Shown one piece after another: positions 1-8,337 of a DNA stretch of 64,000 nucleotides. Each line of letters opens with the position of its first letter. The stretch's first letter is position 1. The translations under genes were made by a program, and so were the position numbers. The notes under the pieces are model-generated. The model worked only from the letters and a program-made list of their open reading frames with translations, did not search any database and was not told the DNA's origin. The DNA lies in assembly GCF_002119685.1 (NCBI RefSeq), contig NZ_CP021108.1, forward strand, positions 4,588,001 through 4,652,000, given 5' to 3'. Source of the DNA: Bordetella genomosp. 8 (GTDB lineage: Bacteria > Pseudomonadota > Gammaproteobacteria > Burkholderiales > Burkholderiaceae_B).

Positions 1-1486
1 CATGAACGACGAGCGGCACACCGGCCTCCTGCGCCGCCCGGGCCATGGTGGAAGCCTCGTCGCGCCGACTTGCGGCCGCCATCAACACGAATCCCTTGCC
101 GAATAGATCCAGGCTGGAGACGCCTTCCGCAAGCCACACATGCGGCGCCCTGCATCCTGGCCGGGTCGTCGGTCGGTAGTTGACCGCGTCCAGAAATTCC
201 CGTTCCACCTGCTCGGGGGTCTCCGGCTCGTTGTAGACGACGACGGGGGAATCCATATAGCGGTTACCCAGGTGCATGTTCTTGGAGAACCACTCCTTGC
301 GCAGGCCGTCGCCGAGTGCCTTGCCGACGGATGCCCTGGCCTCGTCGCCCGCGGGACCATCCGCGAAGATCATGGCGGTATGCGGCACCTTCTGCATGAC
401 CTCCAGATTGCTGGTCGAGAAGCGCGTGATCCGGTGCGCGACGGGTCGGCGCTCGACCTCGTAGGATTCGAGTAGCGATTCGCCGCCCCAGCCTTCCAGG
501 CAGGCGGCCAATTTCCACGAAAGGTCCACCGCATCGCCGATGCCGGTATTCATGCCGAGGCCACCGGTTGGGGAGGTCAGGTGGCAAGCATCGCCGCAGA
601 TGAAAACCCGCCCGCGCCGGTAGCTGTCGGCGACCTGTTCGATACGGGTCCACCGCAGGACGCTCAACAATTCCAGATCGAAGGGCTTGCCCACGGCACG
701 GTAGGCGAACTGCTTGAGCTGTTCGTCCGTATAGTCGTGCCGCTCCCTTGCGTTGCCGATGATGGACATACGCCACTGGTCATTGCCGTTGATCGCGACG
801 ATGGTCGCCCACACGCCGGCGTCCCCCACGAACATGTAGCGGTAGCCTGGCGCCTTGTCATGCAGGCCGTTGAAGTCCGCGCACCTGAAAATGACGTTGG
901 TCGTATGGGTCAGGACGCCCTTGCCTTGCATGCCTATGCCCAGTTGCTCTCGCACCGTGCTGCGGCCCCCGTCGCAGCCCACCAGGTACTTCGTGCGGTA
1001 CGCGCTGACCTGGCCTGTCCGCAGATCCTGCACATCGGACGTCACGCCGTCCGCATCCTGCTGGAATGAAAGCAGCCGATGGCCATACCGCAATTCGACA
1101 CCAGGCTGCGACGCGGCAAAGCGCTGCAGGACCGGGTCGAACATATTCTGCGGGCACCGTTCGCGCTTCTGCGGGCTTTCTGGCGGAGGCCGGTCATCCG
1201 CCATGGCGGGCATGGCCTGCCTGCCCAGTTCGTAGCCGTTCAGGGCCGTCAGGTAGACATTGTCCTGAGGGTAACGGCGGTTGTAGGCGCTGGATTCGAC
1301 ATCATTGACGATACCCCAACGCCGGCAGAACTCCATGGTCCGTATACCGACGCCATCCATTTTCGCCTGGACGATCCTGCCGTCCCCCTGCTCCAGGAGC
1401 ACCGCCCTGCGTCCGCGCCAGCCGAGATCTCCTGCCAACGACAAACCGACCGGCCCACCCCCCACGACGAGAACTTCCGCTTCCAT
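1..1486 (-). CDS. FAD-dependent aromatic monooxygenase (PheA/TfdB-type), 3' end outside window
   Basis: The minus-strand frame stays open from the start codon to the left edge of the window, about 495 residues, so the C-terminus is missing. Residues 9-14 (GGGPVG) form the N-terminal dinucleotide-binding motif. A GDA-containing motif near residue 298, followed by a glycine-rich GGLGMNTG segment, is the second FAD-contact motif of class A flavoprotein hydroxylases. The family hydroxylates aromatic or polyketide rings with NAD(P)H and oxygen, and the substrate cannot be read here. An in-frame ATG nine bases further upstream (1495) is an alternative start. It is the last gene seen of a minus-strand run with the FAD dehydrogenase, a small membrane protein and an MmgE/PrpD protein, which suggests one catabolic operon. 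Confidence 0.85.
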   Translation of the reverse strand, partial: MEAEVLVVGGGPVGLSLAGDLGWRGRRAVLLEQGDGRIVQAKMDGVGIRTMEFCRRWGIVNDVESSAYNRRYPQDNVYLTALNGYELGRQAMPAMADDRPPPESPQKRERCPQNMFDPVLQRFAASQPGVELRYGHRLLSFQQDADGVTSDVQDLRTGQVSAYRTKYLVGCDGGRSTVREQLGIGMQGKGVLTHTTNVIFRCADFNGLHDKAPGYRYMFVGDAGVWATIVAINGNDQWRMSIIGNARERHDYTDEQLKQFAYRAVGKPFDLELLSVLRWTRIEQVADSYRRGRVFICGDACHLTSPTGGLGMNTGIGDAVDLSWKLAACLEGWGGESLLESYEVERRPVAHRITRFSTSNLEVMQKVPHTAMIFADGPAGDEARASVGKALGDGLRKEWFSKNMHLGNRYMDSPVVVYNEPETPEQVEREFLDAVNYRPTTRPGCRAPHVWLAEGVSSLDLFGKGFVLMAAASRRDEASTMARAAQEAGVPLVVH

Positions 1487-1505
1487 GATGTTCATCCATC
1501 CATCC

Positions 1506-2933
1506 TCACGCCGCATCCGCGCCGACCGCCTGGTTTTTGCGCTGATGCGCGATATGCTGGCCGGCTCGCATGCCGGTAGTCGCCGCCTTGGCCAATCCGC
1601 CGAGATAGCCGACGCTGCGGCCACCTTCCAATCCGCCGGTGGACCCACCCGCGGCGTACAGTCCGGGGAACACCGAGCCATCGCCGCGCATGGCACGGCC
1701 CCATTCGTCAATTGCGATGCCGCCCATGGTGTAGGTGATGCCCGCGCATACCGGCACTGCATAGAAGGGGCCGGTGTTGATGGCATAAGGGCGGTACGCG
1801 TGCGCACTGCGCGGCGGATCGAGCGATTCCAGGCCGCCCGAGCCGATGGCGGCGTTATAGCCTGCCACCGTCTCCATCAACGTCTCCGCCGGCAAGCCGA
1901 GCCGCTGGGCGAGTTCGCCCAGCGTGGCTGCCCTGACGATGGTTCCGCCGCACTTCTCCATGTGCGGATTCGGCGGCAGGAACCGGGACGAGCCTGGGCC
2001 ATCCCACAGGGGCTGGTCGAATATGACCGTCGCCGACAGTGGATCCTCCATGGCCGCGATCCCGTTGGCGATGTACACGCCGCCGCGGCCTTCGTCCAGG
2101 AAGCGCTTCCCCTGGCGGTCGACCACGATCGCCGACGTGGCGATATTGTCCATCCAGGGAAGCGGCCACAGCTTGTCGTTGGTCAGCGCGTCCCGGTTCA
2201 TCACGTGGCCATAGAAGCCGACCAGCTCGGTGAGCTGGGCGCCCGCGGCCCTGGCCATGCGCAGTCCGTCACCATGACCGGACTTTGCGTTACGCTGCAA
2301 CAGCTTCTCCGGCGCCGGTGAAATTCCTTCGCGCAGGATCGCCGGATCGCACTGGTAACCGCCGTCGGCGATCACGACGGTAGCGGCCCGAACCTCGAAA
2401 GCATCGTCGCCCCGGCTGCCCCGCAGGCCGACGCATCGGCCGTTTTCCACCACGAGTTCCGTGGCCCGATGGCCACGCAGGATGGCCCCGCCGAACTTCG
2501 CCAATTCGGCGCCAAGCGTGCGCAACAGCACATCGCCGCCTCGCCCTTTCCAATCGGAGCCGACCCGTTGTAGCGAAGGCGGGGAGAGCACGAAATTGTG
2601 ATGTGCTTCAGCGCCGCCCTTGATGAAGCGGATGCCATGCGACTGCAGCCACCTGACCGCGCGTTTGGTGTCCACGGCCATGGCACGCGCCAACGCCGGG
2701 TTCACGCTGCCTTCGGTCGCGCCCAGGATTTTCTGTTCCAGCACGCTCTCGTCGGACAGGATGTCCGTCAGGCAGATATGGAAGGCACCGCCTGTCATGC
2801 GCGAGTTGCACAGATAGTCCTCTGCTTCATCGCGCTCCAGCACAATCACCTTCAAGCCGTTTTCCGCCGCCATCAGCGCCGCGGACAAGCCCGCCAGTCC
2901 GCCACCCACCACGCATACGTCACTCTCGATCAT
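1506..2933 (-). CDS. FAD-binding dehydrogenase (fumarate reductase/succinate dehydrogenase flavoprotein family)
   Basis: A 475-residue soluble flavoprotein. Residues 10-15 (GGGLAG) at the N-terminus and a C-terminal segment reading GLYAAGGSTGG are the two FAD-contact regions of the fumarate reductase / tricarballylate dehydrogenase / 3-ketosteroid dehydrogenase superfamily. No signal peptide or heme motif is visible, so it is probably cytoplasmic. The ATG at 2933 was chosen because a purine-rich AAGGAAAG stretch precedes it. An upstream in-frame start at 2999 would overlap nothing useful and lacks a site. It lies 19 bases upstream of the monooxygenase gene and 69 bases after the small membrane protein gene. 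It probably dehydrogenates or reduces an organic acid or cyclic intermediate; the exact substrate is unknown. Confidence 0.82.
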   Translation of the reverse strand: MIESDVCVVGGGLAGLSAALMAAENGLKVIVLERDEAEDYLCNSRMTGGAFHICLTDILSDESVLEQKILGATEGSVNPALARAMAVDTKRAVRWLQSHGIRFIKGGAEAHHNFVLSPPSLQRVGSDWKGRGGDVLLRTLGAELAKFGGAILRGHRATELVVENGRCVGLRGSRGDDAFEVRAATVVIADGGYQCDPAILREGISPAPEKLLQRNAKSGHGDGLRMARAAGAQLTELVGFYGHVMNRDALTNDKLWPLPWMDNIATSAIVVDRQGKRFLDEGRGGVYIANGIAAMEDPLSATVIFDQPLWDGPGSSRFLPPNPHMEKCGGTIVRAATLGELAQRLGLPAETLMETVAGYNAAIGSGGLESLDPPRSAHAYRPYAINTGPFYAVPVCAGITYTMGGIAIDEWGRAMRGDGSVFPGLYAAGGSTGGLEGGRSVGYLGGLAKAATTGMRAGQHIAHQRKNQAVGADAA

Positions 2934-3002
2934 GTCCACCCGCTTTCCTTTTCTCGCCGATTGATATTCCATCCACGCGCCCGCGCCCGGGTTGCCCAAC
3001 GC

Positions 3003-3254
3003 CTATCGAGGCATCAAGGTCTCGGCAACCAACTCGATGAGCTCGACCAGTACGCGCATCACGCAGTACGTAGCCGCCGCGAGTACGGCCGCGATGACGT
3101 ACACATCCACCATGCCGGTGCGGTAGGCCACCCATGAGCCTATGAGTAGTACGCCCAATGTCGCCAGCACCACCACGGCATTCTTCTTTCGTATCAACAC
3201 CCGTATCAGCGGAAACGGGGCCTGGGACTCTGTCGTTGCCGTATCGTCGTACAC
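3003..3254 (-). CDS. small two-helix membrane protein, unknown function
   Basis: An 83-residue protein beginning with GTG, preceded by a strong GGGAGG ribosome site. Two hydrophobic helices are visible, roughly residues 25-43 and 49-70, with a basic stretch (RVLIRKK) just before the first, so the N-terminus is probably cytoplasmic. It sits between the MmgE/PrpD gene and the FAD dehydrogenase gene on the same strand with short gaps, so it is likely co-transcribed. It is too short for TctB (about 150 residues, four helices), although Bug receptors are nearby. I do not recognise the family. It might be an accessory subunit of a transporter or a membrane anchor. Confidence 0.7.
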   Translation of the reverse strand: MYDDTATTESQAPFPLIRVLIRKKNAVVVLATLGVLLIGSWVAYRTGMVDVYVIAAVLAAATYCVMRVLVELIELVAETLMPR

Positions 3255-3322
3255 GGTGCCTCCCTATCGATTGACTGTTGCTTCCCGGCGAGACCTCGCC
3301 GTCCACGGACACTGCCGAGCGC

Positions 3323-4696
3323 CTATTCGTGCACCTCGCGCGGAAAGGCGCGCACGATCCAGCCGGTGTCCCGCGCCCCCGGCAGCGCCTCCAGGCGCCC
3401 GGTATAGGCCTCGACGTCGAATTCCGGATAGACCGGTGTGCAAAGCCTGCGCAGCTTCTGCCATACTTCGTCCGAGGTGATCGGTTTGCGCGGCGACCCC
3501 TTCGGCGCCTGGTTCTCCCTCTGCACGAGCAGCCTGCCATCGGCGTCGAAGAGATCGACCCTGGATTGGTGATAATGGCTGTACTCCGGCGCCTCGCACA
3601 GTTCTATTCCCGTCATCAGTCCGCTGACGCCGCCCGTCAGGAAGCGCTGGTATTCGTCGCTGTGGACAGGCTGGATGATGTCCTCACCCAGCAACGCCAG
3701 CGCAAGACAGTACTGGCTGTGGAATCGTGCTTCGTTGGCGGTGGCGGGCGGCCTGGATTTGGACACTGCCGGAATGATGTAGGAAGGCATATGCACCCGT
3801 ATCCGGGCGACCTGGTCGACGGGCAGGCCCTCCTGTCGCAAGGCGACGAGCGAGTCGATCGCGGAATGCATGTAGCCGCAGCATGCGTGCAGCTTGCGCC
3901 GGGCCGACTCCAGATACCATATATCCCTGCGGGTAAGCGGCTCCGTATCGTAGGAACGAGCGACAGTCCGCAGGTAGCCCATGGGCCCCTCCAGGATCCG
4001 CACCGGCCCGGTGATGCCATGCAGCGCCTGCATGGCGCCGACGATGCCGGCCGCCGCCGGCATGGAGCCGAACAACAGGGGCTTGGCGCTGCCGCCATCG
4101 CCGAAGATCACTTCCGCCGGACACCAGCCGGCCTGGGCCAGCGCATTCGCCATGGCATGCAGGGTATGCTCGGCATCCAGTCCAAGCAGCTTCGCGCAGG
4201 CCGCGGCCGCACCCGCCGAGCCTGCCGGTCCCACCGAAACCATGCCGACCTCGGTGTAGGGTTTCATCGTGGGATAGAACGCTGAATAGATGCGGGACGT
4301 GACCTCGATGCCGGCGACCAGCGCCGCGATCAGCTCACGTCCCGTGGCGCTCACGGCCTCGGCCATCGCGAGGGCCGCGGCCACATTGCCTATGCCCGAA
4401 TGGCCGCACGTCAGGTCGTTGAGCTCGTGGATATCTCCCATGTAGGCATTGACGCGCGCCGCTCCCTCGGGCGGCAGATCCACCGCGCTGCCGACAACCC
4501 CGACGTCTCCAACCCCGCGACGCTGCCGCTCAGAGCGCATCAGCGCCCGGATTTCCGGCGCGCGCGCCCCGCTCACCATGCAAGCGACCGTATCGGCGAC
4601 GGTCAGGATGGCTTGTCCGGTCACGGACGGCGGTATCCGCGCGTAATCGATGCAGTGAGCGTAATCCGCCAGTTCCTCAAGCAAGGCGCGGTCCAT
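3323..4696 (-). CDS. MmgE/PrpD family protein
   Basis: A 457-residue protein of the MmgE/PrpD family, which includes 2-methylcitrate dehydratase, cis-aconitate decarboxylase and many uncharacterised members of organic-acid catabolic operons. The N-terminal helical part reads like the family (AILTVADTVACMVSGA), and a mid-protein GHSGIGNVAAALAMAEA segment matches the conserved substrate-pocket region. The ATG at 4696 has AGGAG seven bases upstream. An earlier in-frame start at 4753 would add a non-conserved extension. It is the first gene of the minus-strand operon and is divergent from the Bug receptor gene at 4872, so both probably share the control region between them. Dehydratase or isomerase activity is inferred. 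Confidence 0.85.
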   Translation of the reverse strand: MDRALLEELADYAHCIDYARIPPSVTGQAILTVADTVACMVSGARAPEIRALMRSERQRRGVGDVGVVGSAVDLPPEGAARVNAYMGDIHELNDLTCGHSGIGNVAAALAMAEAVSATGRELIAALVAGIEVTSRIYSAFYPTMKPYTEVGMVSVGPAGSAGAAAACAKLLGLDAEHTLHAMANALAQAGWCPAEVIFGDGGSAKPLLFGSMPAAAGIVGAMQALHGITGPVRILEGPMGYLRTVARSYDTEPLTRRDIWYLESARRKLHACCGYMHSAIDSLVALRQEGLPVDQVARIRVHMPSYIIPAVSKSRPPATANEARFHSQYCLALALLGEDIIQPVHSDEYQRFLTGGVSGLMTGIELCEAPEYSHYHQSRVDLFDADGRLLVQRENQAPKGSPRKPITSDEVWQKLRRLCTPVYPEFDVEAYTGRLEALPGARDTGWIVRAFPREVHE

Positions 4697-4796
4697 TCCA
4701 AGTCTCCTATTCGTTGTAGGACATATGGTCATACCTTTCAAAGAAATTAGCAAGGTTTATGCAGAATCGGGAATTCCCTAGGAGCGGCGGCCTATC

Positions 4797-4820
4797 GGTA
4801 TAATGGTATGATGTTATACC
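4797..4820. promoter_or_regulatory. inverted repeat in divergent promoter region (candidate operator)
   Basis: GGTATAA (4797-4803) and TTATACC (4814-4820) are perfect 7-base inverted arms around a 10-base spacer that itself contains GGTATGAT. A related GGTATGACC sequence appears on the minus strand near 4730-4738. The element lies between the divergent MmgE/PrpD operon and the Bug gene, where a regulator would act. The regulator is not identified. GGTAT...ATACC half-sites resemble those of GntR-type or LysR-type proteins. Confidence 0.45.
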
Positions 4821-4871
4821 TTTATTCGAGGATTCCCGTGAGAGGAGCCCCGACGGTCAAAAGGAGACAAA

Positions 4872-5858
4872 ATGAAATTCGGACAATTACTGAAGTCCCT
4901 CTCGTTGGGCATGGCGATGATCTCGCCCACCTTCGCTTCCGTGGCCATGGCCGCGTTCCCGGACAAGCCCATAAAAATCGTCCTGCCCTTCCCGCCGGGT
5001 GGCTCCACTGACATCGTCGGCCGCGCGCTTGCCAAACAGATGAGTGAGCGGCTGCATCAGTCGGTCATCGTGGAGAACATGCCCGGGGCGGCGGGAACGA
5101 TAGGCGTGCAGAACGTCGTCCGTTCGCCACCCGAAGGCTACACACTGGTCTTCACGATTTCCGGGCCCATCACGCTGCTGCCGCAGGTCAACAAGAATGT
5201 CCGGTACACGATGAATGATCTCCAGCCGGTGGGCATCGTCCTGAAATCGCCACTCCTGCTCGTCGTGCCTGCCGCTTCGCCGTTCAAGTCCCTGGGCGAC
5301 CTGCTGGCGGCCGGCAAGGGCGGACAGAAGACGGTGCCCGCTTTCGGCTCGTCAGGCGTCGGGGCGATTTCGCATGTTGCCGGCGAGATGGTGAATATCA
5401 AGGCGGGCACCCGGTTCCTGAACATCCCGTACAAGGGAACGACCGAGACCCTGCAAGCCTTGTATTCCGGCGATGTGCAATGGGCGCTTATCACCGGCGT
5501 CGACGGCAAGGGACCCATCGCCGATGGGCGGCTGCGCCCGCTGGCATCCCTGAGCCAGGCTCGCTCGCCGACCTACCCCGCCATTCCGACCATGCAGGAA
5601 CAAGGCGTGCCAGGCATGAATATCGATACCTGGTACGGTCTTTTCGCGCCCCGGAATATCCCACCCGCGAATCTGGAACTGCTCAACCGCACACTGATCG
5701 CCATTGGCAAGGATCCCACGTTCGCCGCGGCTGCCGCGAATCTTGGCGGCGATGTACCGACCGAGGACCCATCGCCCAGTGCGATCGGATCCATGCTTGC
5801 CAGGGAATATGCGGAGTATGGCGCCACCATCAGATCGCTCAACCTGACGCTGGAGTGA
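4872..5858 (+). CDS. Bug family tripartite tricarboxylate transporter substrate-binding protein
   Basis: A 328-residue exported solute receptor of the Bug/TctC type. Residues 1-27 form a signal peptide with a likely cut after MA-A. The mature protein starts with the family signature FPDKPIKIVLPFPPGG, followed by STDIVGR and the VENMPGAAGTIG ligand-pocket segment. AAAGGAGAC precedes the ATG. In this family the receptor binds carboxylates in the periplasm and delivers them to TctA/TctB permeases or signals their presence. No such membrane genes are adjacent. It is divergent from the MmgE/PrpD operon and its 3' end overlaps the convergent LysR gene by 20 bases. Confidence 0.93.
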   Translation: MKFGQLLKSLSLGMAMISPTFASVAMAAFPDKPIKIVLPFPPGGSTDIVGRALAKQMSERLHQSVIVENMPGAAGTIGVQNVVRSPPEGYTLVFTISGPITLLPQVNKNVRYTMNDLQPVGIVLKSPLLLVVPAASPFKSLGDLLAAGKGGQKTVPAFGSSGVGAISHVAGEMVNIKAGTRFLNIPYKGTTETLQALYSGDVQWALITGVDGKGPIADGRLRPLASLSQARSPTYPAIPTMQEQGVPGMNIDTWYGLFAPRNIPPANLELLNRTLIAIGKDPTFAAAAANLGGDVPTEDPSPSAIGSMLAREYAEYGATIRSLNLTLE

Positions 5859-6744
5859 TGGCACGCGCAACATCCAGCAGCGCGTGCAGCGCCGGGTTCG
5901 AGTCGTTCTCGCGCCAGGCGAGCGATACCTCCTGGTCGAGATACGGCGTCTGGTCGGAGATCGGCACGTAGCTGACCTTGGGGTGGATCAGCGACGTCAG
6001 GTTGCCCGATACCAGCGCGACCGACAGCCCCGCCGCGATCAGGCAGATGACGCTGGCGACCTGCGAACACTCCTGTTCGATGCTCGGATAGAAACCCGCC
6101 GCGCCGCAGACCGCGATCAGCTGCGCGTGCGCGGCGGGCACTTTCTCGCGGGAGAACGAGACGAAGGACTCGCCCGCCAACTGCCGCAGGGCGATGCGCT
6201 TGCGGCGGGCCAAGGGGTGGCTGGCCGATAGCGCGACCACCAGCCTGTCGCGTTGGTAGGCCCGGGTCCGTATCTGCGGCGCGGCGACCGGCAGCGGCGT
6301 GCGCAGCATGCCGACATCCAGGGCGCGTCCCTGGATCTGCTCCAGTTGGTCCTTGGTCGTCATCTCCACGACGCGCAACAGCACCTGCGGAAACTCCTGC
6401 CGGAACCGGTTGATCAGTTCCGGCATGAAGCCGTAGCCCACGCTGCCGATGAAGCCTATGCTCAATTGTCCGGTTTCCCCGCTGCTGGCGCCGCGGGTGC
6501 GCTGTATCGCCACCTCTTCGTAGCGCAGCCATTGATAGGCTTCTTCCAGGAACACGGTCCCGGCCGGCGTCAGGGCCACCGAGCGCTTGTTGCGGACGAA
6601 CAGCGGCGTGCCGAGGTGGGCTTCCAGCTTCTGTATCGCCTGGCTCAGCGGCGACTGCGCGATGCCGGCGCGCAGCGCGGCACGCCCGTAGTGCAGCTCC
6701 TCCGCGACCGCGATGAATTGCCGCAGCACCCGGCTGTTGATCAT
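5839..6744 (-). CDS. LysR family transcriptional regulator
   Basis: A 301-residue regulator. The N-terminal winged helix is typical: ELHYGRAALRAGIAQSPLSQ is the helix-turn-helix and PLFVRNKRSVALT the wing. The rest is the periplasmic-binding-like effector domain of the BenM/CatM type. Its start codon lies three bases from a palindrome (6747-6761) in the 102-base region shared with the divergent CoA transferase gene. This is the classic arrangement of a LysR activator that also represses itself, so it probably controls the CoA-transferase-Bug-Bug-SDR operon. The effector is probably an aromatic or organic acid (inference). Confidence 0.92.
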   Translation of the reverse strand: MINSRVLRQFIAVAEELHYGRAALRAGIAQSPLSQAIQKLEAHLGTPLFVRNKRSVALTPAGTVFLEEAYQWLRYEEVAIQRTRGASSGETGQLSIGFIGSVGYGFMPELINRFRQEFPQVLLRVVEMTTKDQLEQIQGRALDVGMLRTPLPVAAPQIRTRAYQRDRLVVALSASHPLARRKRIALRQLAGESFVSFSREKVPAAHAQLIAVCGAAGFYPSIEQECSQVASVICLIAAGLSVALVSGNLTSLIHPKVSYVPISDQTPYLDQEVSLAWRENDSNPALHALLDVARAITPASG

Positions 6745-6746
6745 TA

Positions 6747-6780
6747 AGATAGATCCTATCTCACAGGACTATAAATTATA
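6747..6780. promoter_or_regulatory. candidate LysR operator and divergent promoter
   Basis: Two dyads lie back to back. AGATAG (6747-6752) and CTATCT (6756-6761) are perfect arms around ATC. TATAAATTATA (6770-6780) is a perfect 11-base palindrome that could supply -10 elements in both directions. The region separates the LysR gene from the CoA-transferase operon. LysR proteins usually bind ATAG/CTAT-like dyads, so this is the likely binding site. Assignment is by position and symmetry only. Confidence 0.5.
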
Positions 6781-6846
6781 TGTTGGACGTGGATTTTCCG
6801 GCTTTATAGACTGCCCTTCCTTATTCGAAGAACGAGGAGCGCCGTC

Positions 6847-8271
6847 ATGCCAGTGTCCCCTGACCCATCCCAACGCGCCTGCCAGGCCATCGCGGACCTG
6901 CTCGGCGCGCAGCGGCCCTGGGACGAACCGCCCGCCGCGAGGCTGCGCTTTCATGGCGACGCGCCGGTCTTCGATACGCCGCACGCGCTCACCCTGTCTG
7001 CCGGCGCGGCGATCGGCGCCTATGCATTGACCGTGGAGAAATGGTGGCAACTCGCCACCGGGCAGCGCCAGACGGTGGCCATCGACTGGATGCAGGCCGC
7101 GGCATCCCTGAACCCAGGCCACTTCCAGACCCAGAACGGCTACAGCCTCCCCGCGCTGTCGCTGCTGACCGAGCTCAAGGCCGACTTCTACCGAACCGCG
7201 GACCAGCGCTGGTTCTTTCCCATCGGCTCCTATCCACACCTGCGCGACGGCGTGCTGGAACTGCTGGACTGCGCCAACACCCCTGCCGCGCTGGGCCGCG
7301 CCATTGGTCGCTGGAAGGCCGACGACCTCGAAACGGCCTTCGAGGAAAAGCGCCTGCCCGGCGTCTATGCCCGTAGCACCGAGGAGTGGCTGCGGCATCC
7401 TCAAGGCGCCCTGCTGGCACGGCAACCGGTCATCGAGATCACCCGGATCGCCGACAGCGAACCCGAAGCGCCCAGGCCCGGCGCCAGGCCCTTGTCGGCG
7501 CTGCGGGTCCTGGACCTGGGCCACGTCATTGCCGGTCCGGTCGTCGCCCGGTCGCTGGCCGAACAGGGAGCCGAGGTCCTGCGCATCACCCCGCCGATGA
7601 ACCAGGACCCTTTCCGGCAGACGATAGATACGAATATCGGCAAGCGCTCGGCCTTCCTCGACCTGACGCAGGCGGCGGACCTGCGACGCGCGCGCGAACT
7701 GATCGGCGGCGCCGACGTGGTCGTGCAATCGTGGCGCCCCGGCACCCTGGCGCGGCGCGGCGTGGGCGCCGAGGAAGCCGCCGCCATACGCCCCGGCGTG
7801 ATCTACGTCAGCGTGAGCGCTTTCGGCGACAGCGGACCCTGGGCCGAACGCGGGGGCTTCGAACAGCTGGGCCAGACCGTCACCGGTATCGCGATCAGCG
7901 AAGGCGTGGCGGGCGGCAAGCCGCGCGTGGTGCCCACATATCTGCTGAACGACTACTTGACCGGCTATCTGGGCGCCGCTGGCGTCATGCTGGCACTGAT
8001 GCGGCGCGCCGCGGAAGGCGGCAGCTACCATGTCAAGGTATCGCTGACGCGCACGTCGATGTGGGTGCAAAGCCTGGGCCTGGAAACGGAACACAGGCCG
8101 CGCGAAGAGCGGCGGCATTTCGCCGAAGGCCTGCTGCCGCTGCTGGAGACGCGTACATCGGCGTATGGCGTGCTGCAACAGCTACCACCCGTGGCGCAGC
8201 TTTCCCGCACGCGCGCATATTGGGAGCTGCCCCCAGCCCCCAATGGCGCCCACCCCGCCGCCTGGCAGTAG
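6847..8271 (+). CDS. CaiB/BaiF family CoA transferase with unusual domain order
   Basis: A 474-residue family III CoA-transferase-like protein. Residues about 215-425 read like the usual N-terminal Rossmann part, starting LSALRVLDLGHVIAGPVVA, then GADVVVQSWRPG and GVIYVSVSAFG. It is preceded, not followed, by about 200 residues that resemble the family's later region (GQRQTVAIDWMQAA, then ADFYRTADQRWFFP). The protein therefore looks permuted or like a truncated first domain plus a second domain. GAGGAGCGCC precedes the ATG. The family moves CoA between carboxylic acids in the cytoplasm. It leads the operon with two Bug genes and an SDR gene, so it may activate the acid that the receptors capture. 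Confidence 0.85.
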   Translation: MPVSPDPSQRACQAIADLLGAQRPWDEPPAARLRFHGDAPVFDTPHALTLSAGAAIGAYALTVEKWWQLATGQRQTVAIDWMQAAASLNPGHFQTQNGYSLPALSLLTELKADFYRTADQRWFFPIGSYPHLRDGVLELLDCANTPAALGRAIGRWKADDLETAFEEKRLPGVYARSTEEWLRHPQGALLARQPVIEITRIADSEPEAPRPGARPLSALRVLDLGHVIAGPVVARSLAEQGAEVLRITPPMNQDPFRQTIDTNIGKRSAFLDLTQAADLRRARELIGGADVVVQSWRPGTLARRGVGAEEAAAIRPGVIYVSVSAFGDSGPWAERGGFEQLGQTVTGIAISEGVAGGKPRVVPTYLLNDYLTGYLGAAGVMLALMRRAAEGGSYHVKVSLTRTSMWVQSLGLETEHRPREERRHFAEGLLPLLETRTSAYGVLQQLPPVAQLSRTRAYWELPPAPNGAHPAAWQ

Positions 8272-8337
8272 CATCCGAACCGTACGACCAGACGAGGCCA
8301 ACAGCCTCGCACGACATTCATAACAAGGAGACAGAGC

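Noticed and set aside
3003..3254. TctB subunit for the Bug receptor
   Set aside because: Only two helices and 83 residues against about 150 residues and four helices for TctB, and no TctA is present.
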